25,766 nt of DNA from Spirochaetales bacterium (GTDB lineage: Bacteria; Spirochaetota; Spirochaetia; DAHUYW01): assembly GCA_027306915.1 (NCBI GenBank), contig DAHUYW010000051.1, forward strand, positions 1-25,766. Reading direction: 5' to 3'. The notes beneath the pieces were generated by a model. It did no database searches. It saw nothing but the letters and a program-made list of their open reading frames with translations, and was not told the origin of the DNA. Below, piece by piece: positions 24,487-25,766 of the stretch (its first letter is position 1; every line of letters begins with the position of its first letter). The translations under genes were made by a program, and so were the position numbers.

Positions 24487-25245
24487 TCAGTGAGCGGCGA
24501 GAGCTACCGAATTCCCTTTTTTTTCGCGGACCGCAGCGGCCGCGGCTTCGGCGCGCTGGAGAAAGGCGGCCGCGGTGTCCGAATCGCCCAGCCCCGTCAC
24601 CCCTATGCTTATCGTCACTTCGAGATTCTCGTCGAAGGGATAGAGCTCGACCGCGCGCCGAAGCTTCTCGGCGGCAACGAATGCGCCCTTCTCGTCGGTC
24701 TCGCTCGCGACGACGGCAAACTCGCCGCCCTGAAGGTGCGCGGCCTGGTCGGTCTGGCGGACTCGCGAGCGCAGAATGGTTGCGACCGTCATCAACACAT
24801 AGTCGCCCGCGGCCTCCCCCCGCGCCCCCTTGAGCTCGGCGAATCGGTCCACGTCGACGACGAGCACGGAGAGGGGATGGCCATACCTTCGGCTCCGCTG
24901 GATCTCGACGTTCAGCGTCCAGTCGAACCATGCCCTCGAAGCTATGCCGGTGAGGGCGTCGATGAAGGGGGCCCCTTCGGTCGCCGCGCTGCGGGTCTCG
25001 ACGCCCGAGGGCGTTTCGGGCGCCGCCGCGCCGCGGGCGGCGGCGCGCACGGCTGCGACGGAGCCGACGCCGATGAGAAGCGAAGCGCCGAGCCCGAGGC
25101 TGAAGAGGAGCGTGGGCACGAAAGCGCCGCCGCCGACCGTGCGCGCGTCGAGCAGGAGCCACCCCGCCGTGGAGACAAGCGCAAGGAGCGCCACGAAGAG
25201 GGTCAGCAGGCGAAACGGATCGCGTGGACGAGTCTTCTGTTGCAT
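24487..25245 (-). CDS. Membrane protein with a degenerate GGDEF domain
   Basis: This 252-residue protein has two membrane helices (about 12-32 and 40-68), an Ala-rich linker, and a GGDEF-fold domain (about 93-245) recognised by FIDALTGIASRAWFDWTL, LSVLVVDVDRF and VTISIGVTGLG. The signature is changed to QGGEF (172-176; bases 24732-24718), and the substrate loop reads FAELKGARGEAAGD instead of the usual FKxxND-xGHxxGD. Diguanylate cyclase activity is therefore unlikely. The inhibitory-site motif R163-Q-T-D166 sits exactly five residues before the signature, as in enzymes that bind c-di-GMP there, so a receptor role is plausible. ATG 25245 is chosen (AGGTGGGGG upstream); the frame extends to 25359 without similarity. 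It is the first gene of the three-gene envelope operon. Confidence 0.85.
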   Translation of the reverse strand: MQQKTRPRDPFRLLTLFVALLALVSTAGWLLLDARTVGGGAFVPTLLFSLGLGASLLIGVGSVAAVRAAARGAAAPETPSGVETRSAATEGAPFIDALTGIASRAWFDWTLNVEIQRSRRYGHPLSVLVVDVDRFAELKGARGEAAGDYVLMTVATILRSRVRQTDQAAHLQGGEFAVVASETDEKGAFVAAEKLRRAVELYPFDENLEVTISIGVTGLGDSDTAAAFLQRAEAAAAAVREKKGNSVALAAH

Positions 25246-25357
25246 TACGAGCGCCCCCACCTGAGGCTCATTGTATCCCCGCGGCGGGAGGGCGTCCACT
25301 ATATATGCTTTTTTAGTCCAGCTGCGGGGAGGTGCCGGCGGCTGGAGCTGGCTCATC

Positions 25358-25363
25358 ATTATA
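25358..25363 (-). promoter_or_regulatory. Candidate -10 box for the pseudo-GGDEF operon
   Basis: A perfect TATAAT lies on the minus strand (25363-25358), about 110 bp before the chosen start. No convincing -35 box is 16-18 bp further upstream. The 294 bp between the pseudo-GGDEF start and the PEGA-like stop holds this box, an AT-rich TATATA/A-run patch near 25300-25315, and the terminator below; I see no gene there. Confidence 0.3.
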
Positions 25364-25463
25364 GCTCTCGTGGCGGTCTCGTTGCGGTATGCACGAAAAC
25401 CCTTTACAGGTGACTGAGGGGTTCATGGGCTGATGCGTGGCGGCTGTGCGGGATGGGCGCGCC

Positions 25464-25495
25464 AAAAAAAACGGGCCTCCCGCGCGGGAGGCCCG
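25464..25495 (-). terminator. Strong rho-independent terminator of the PEGA-like gene
   Basis: Bases 25472-25495 form a perfect 24-bp palindrome with an arm CGGGCCTCCCG, followed on the minus strand by eight T (25471-25464). The stem can reach about ten pairs with a CGCG loop. It lies 45 bp downstream of the PEGA-like stop and isolates that gene from the pseudo-GGDEF operon. Confidence 0.92.
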
Positions 25496-25510
25496 AACTT
25501 CCGGTTGAAT

Positions 25511-25527
25511 GCGCCGCCGTCCGGCGC
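25511..25527 (-). repeat. Secondary hairpin between stop codon and terminator
   Basis: GCGCCG (25511-25516) pairs with CGGCGC (25522-25527) around a 5-nt loop, without a T-run. It sits 13 bp past the stop of the PEGA-like gene. It could protect the 3' end of the message or assist termination. Confidence 0.5.
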
Positions 25528-25539
25528 AATCATTTCTCT

Positions 25540-25766
25540 CTAATTTGAAGGATTGATGACGATCGAGAGCTGCGGGCTCACGATGTAGAGCTGGCCCGGG
25601 TTGAAGTAGTAGGTGCTCTGCACCGACAAGCCGCCCGACCCGAAGCGAATGGTGTGATTGCCCGCCGCGACCCGGATATCCCCGCGGCCGACGCGTCTTC
25701 CGTCGATCCAGACCCCGATGTCGTTGTCCGCGCGCGTCCGGTCCCAATCCGGGTTGTAGAATCTCC
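25540..25766 (-). CDS. C-terminal fragment of a PEGA-like protein (N-terminus outside window)
   Basis: Seventy-four residues are visible, ending SIVINPSN before TAG (25542-25540). The segment DIGVWIDGRRVGRGDIRVAA then GNHTIRFG follows the PEGA pattern (V-x-I-D-G-x-x-V-G ... A-G-x-H-x-I/V), a small beta domain common in exported and surface proteins. The rest (TYYFNPGQLYIVSPQLSIVI) is beta-like and aromatic. No start, signal peptide or other domain is in view, so the whole protein cannot be named. The reading frame is supported by the stop followed by a hairpin and a strong terminator on the same strand. The PEGA call is by eye and may be wrong; a carboxypeptidase-regulatory-like beta domain is an alternative. 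Confidence 0.65.
   Translation of the reverse strand, partial: RFYNPDWDRTRADNDIGVWIDGRRVGRGDIRVAAGNHTIRFGSGGLSVQSTYYFNPGQLYIVSPQLSIVINPSN

Noticed and set aside
25464..25471. Run of eight A, considered as a phase-variation tract
   Set aside because: It is the T-run of the minus-strand intrinsic terminator and lies outside any gene.
25313..25747. 144-codon minus-strand open frame
   Set aside because: It is out of frame with the PEGA-like fragment and reads through the strong terminator palindrome.

Overview
This 25.8 kb window is GC-rich chromosomal DNA, densely packed with genes on both strands. I see no rRNA, tRNA, insertion sequence, phage gene or CRISPR array. The organism is a Gram-negative-type (diderm) bacterium. 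The evidence is a lipoprotein with a clear lipobox, an exported protein with a beta-rich C-terminus, and several proteins with an inner-membrane anchor and a periplasmic domain. The mix of a HAMP/class III adenylate cyclase with a short helical tail, a PEGA-like fragment, 7TM-type GGDEF/EAL signalling and ankyrin proteins recalls free-living Spirochaetota, but that is a guess from gene style; no marker gene settles it.

Left part (1-5254, minus strand): a fatty-acid beta-oxidation operon, in transcription order long-chain acyl-CoA synthetase, thiolase (FadI type), then the enoyl-CoA hydratase/3-hydroxyacyl-CoA dehydrogenase fusion (FadJ/FadB type), whose last residues run off the window. Acyl-CoA dehydrogenase is not present here. 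Next come an MFS exporter (+), a small SAM methyltransferase (-), an FMN 2-hydroxy-acid oxidase/lactate-2-monooxygenase relative (+) with an unusual hydrophobic insertion, and an ankyrin-MATE gene pair (-). The MATE gene overlaps the FMN gene tail to tail.

Middle (11253-18702): a full-length 7TM-PAS-GGDEF-EAL protein with intact catalytic motifs, followed 8 bp later by an HI0933/BaiN-like flavoprotein. Then a nine-TM alpha/beta-hydrolase fusion (+) behind a good promoter and a hairpin just before its RBS. On the minus strand lie a GH20 beta-N-acetylhexosaminidase with no signal peptide and, upstream of it, a small sll1863-type coiled-coil stress protein.

Right part (18780-25766): an adenylate cyclase (-) is divergent from a 550-residue membrane-anchored coiled-coil protein (+). 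A three-gene envelope operon (-) follows: a membrane GGDEF protein whose active site is degenerate but whose c-di-GMP inhibitory-site motif is kept, an exported protein with a putative small barrel, and an Ig-like/FN3 lipoprotein. The window ends in the C-terminus of a PEGA-like protein with a strong intrinsic terminator.

Three second-messenger proteins (one GGDEF-EAL, one cyclase, one pseudo-GGDEF) lie within 14 kb. The most promising lead is the pseudo-GGDEF/barrel/lipoprotein operon, a possible c-di-GMP-controlled envelope module. The hydrolase-membrane fusion, the inserted FMN oxidase and the periplasmic ankyrin protein are secondary leads. No feature here proves a wholly new system.
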